Origin: an uncultured Parasutterella sp.
GTDB lineage: Bacteria; Pseudomonadota; Gammaproteobacteria; Burkholderiales; Burkholderiaceae_F
Direction: 5' to 3'
Assembly (NCBI GenBank): GCA_900766055.1
Contig: CAAFTZ010000030.1
Coordinates: 1-5,876 of the forward strand
Length of the DNA stretch: 5,876 nucleotides
Part shown: piece by piece, positions 5,240 through 5,876 of the stretch
Layout: each line of letters begins with the position of its first letter
Position numbering within the stretch: position 1 is the first letter of the stretch
The notes under the pieces: model-generated
The model's input: only the letters and a program-made list of their open reading frames with translations
Databases searched by the model: none
What the model was told of the DNA's origin: nothing
Program-made: the position numbers and the translations under genes

Positions 5240-5876
5240 ATGACTCGTATTGAGCACGATTTTATTGGCGACTTAGAAGTTCCGGCTAATGCCTACTACG
5301 GCGTTCAGTCTCTTCGCGGTAAAGAAAACTTCTTTATCACTGAAGAAAAGAACAACCAGGAGATCTATTTCATCATCGCTTTTGCTTATGTTAAGAAAGC
5401 AGCTGCGATGGCTAATAAGGAACTCGGCGTGGTTAAACCCGAAGTTGCTGATGCAATGATCTGGGCATGCGACCAGCTCATCGACAACACCGAAAAGTAT
5501 CGCGACCAGTTCATCACTGACTGGCTGCAGGGCGGTGCCGGTACCTCCACCAACATGAATGCCAACGAAGTCATCTCCAACCTTGCTATCGAACATCTCG
5601 GCGGCAAGCTTGGCGATTACTCCATCGTTAATCCGAACAACGATGCCAACTTCGGTCAGTCCACAAACGACACATATCCGACCGCTATCCATCTGAGCTG
5701 CATCCTCCGCTCCAACGTCCTTATCAAGGCCGCTGAAGAACTCCGCGACGCACTCTATGCCAAGGCTAAAGAGTTCGATCAGACTCTGAAGATGGGCCGT
5801 ACCCACCTCCAGGACGCTGTTCCTATGACTCTGGGGCAGGAATTCCACGGCTGGGGCTTCACTATCAATGACGAAA
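5240..5876 (+). CDS. aspA: AspA, aspartate ammonia-lyase (aspartase), 3' end cut off
   Basis: Aspartase reversibly deaminates L-aspartate to fumarate and ammonia in the cytoplasm, feeding the neighbouring fumarate reductase. The frame is open to the window edge, so 212 of roughly 470-480 residues are seen. The start ATG has AGGAG at 5230-5234, 5 bases upstream. It belongs to the aspartase/fumarase superfamily: VPANAYYGVQSLR (residues 14-26), QGGAGTSTNMNANE (97-110), GQSTNDTYPTA (139-149) and MGRTHLQDAVPMTLGQEF (185-202). T102, S141, T142, T188 and H189 sit where aspartases bind the substrate carboxylates, one position later than in Bacillus AspB by recall. GGAGTS (where class II fumarases have TGSGTQ), YYGVQSLR and AVPMTLGQEF favour aspartase over fumarase. 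The superfamily signature GSSxMPxKxN and its catalytic Ser loop lie beyond the window. Codon use resembles frdAB, suggesting high expression. Confidence 0.92.
   Translation, partial: MTRIEHDFIGDLEVPANAYYGVQSLRGKENFFITEEKNNQEIYFIIAFAYVKKAAAMANKELGVVKPEVADAMIWACDQLIDNTEKYRDQFITDWLQGGAGTSTNMNANEVISNLAIEHLGGKLGDYSIVNPNNDANFGQSTNDTYPTAIHLSCILRSNVLIKAAEELRDALYAKAKEFDQTLKMGRTHLQDAVPMTLGQEFHGWGFTINDE

Noticed and set aside
5273..5848. Antisense frame opposite aspA
   Set aside because: Overlaps the recognised aspartase coding sequence for its full length; shadow frame.
1..5876. CRISPR array, tRNA, rRNA, prophage, toxin-antitoxin or defence module
   Set aside because: No regularly spaced repeats, no tRNA cloverleaf, no rRNA sequence and no matching protein families are visible in the window.

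Overview
The window looks like chromosomal DNA of an anaerobic or microaerophilic, probably gut-dwelling Gram-negative bacterium. The best guess is a Betaproteobacterium of the Sutterella/Parasutterella kind. This rests on the Wolinella-type fumarate reductase, an NLPA-family methionine-binding protein of proteobacterial type, and moderate-GC genes separated by AT-rich spacers. No phylogeny could be run, so the taxonomic guess is soft.

Layout, left to right. (1) 2-640 (+): the C-terminal three quarters of MetQ, the substrate-binding protein of a methionine ABC importer, cut by the left edge. A long imperfect inverted repeat (641-712) follows its stop codon directly. A bidirectional intrinsic terminator (738-773) then serves both metQ and the convergent next gene. 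(2) 781-1245 (-): an unrecognised 154-residue protein with a C-x-x-C pair, a short Gly/Ala-rich hydrophobic segment and an acidic tail. (3) 1246-2034: a 789-base AT-rich divergent intergenic region with no convincing gene. It holds A-tracts, a few dyads and the presumed control region of frdA. (4) 2035-4020 and 4040-4894 (+): frdA and frdB, the catalytic flavoprotein and iron-sulfur subunits of a quinol:fumarate reductase, 19 bases apart and closed by a strong terminator (4929-4957). (5) 4895-5239: a 345-base spacer with several dyads, the most regular at 5001-5024, which probably controls the next gene. (6) 5240 to the right edge (+): the N-terminal 212 residues of aspartate ammonia-lyase (AspA).

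How the genes fit together: aspartase splits L-aspartate into fumarate and ammonia, and fumarate reductase reduces fumarate to succinate as a terminal electron acceptor. The right half is therefore a compact aspartate/fumarate respiration locus. All FAD-linking and catalytic residues of FrdA and all three cluster-binding cysteine sets of FrdB are intact. The main oddity is that no gene for the membrane cytochrome b subunit (FrdC) lies on either side of frdAB, although Wolinella-type operons usually run frdC-frdA-frdB. MetQ and the hypothetical gene have no visible functional link to the frd-asp locus. Nothing here amounts to a demonstrable new system. The points most worth checking are the missing frdC, the dyads in the two control regions, and the hairpin behind metQ.
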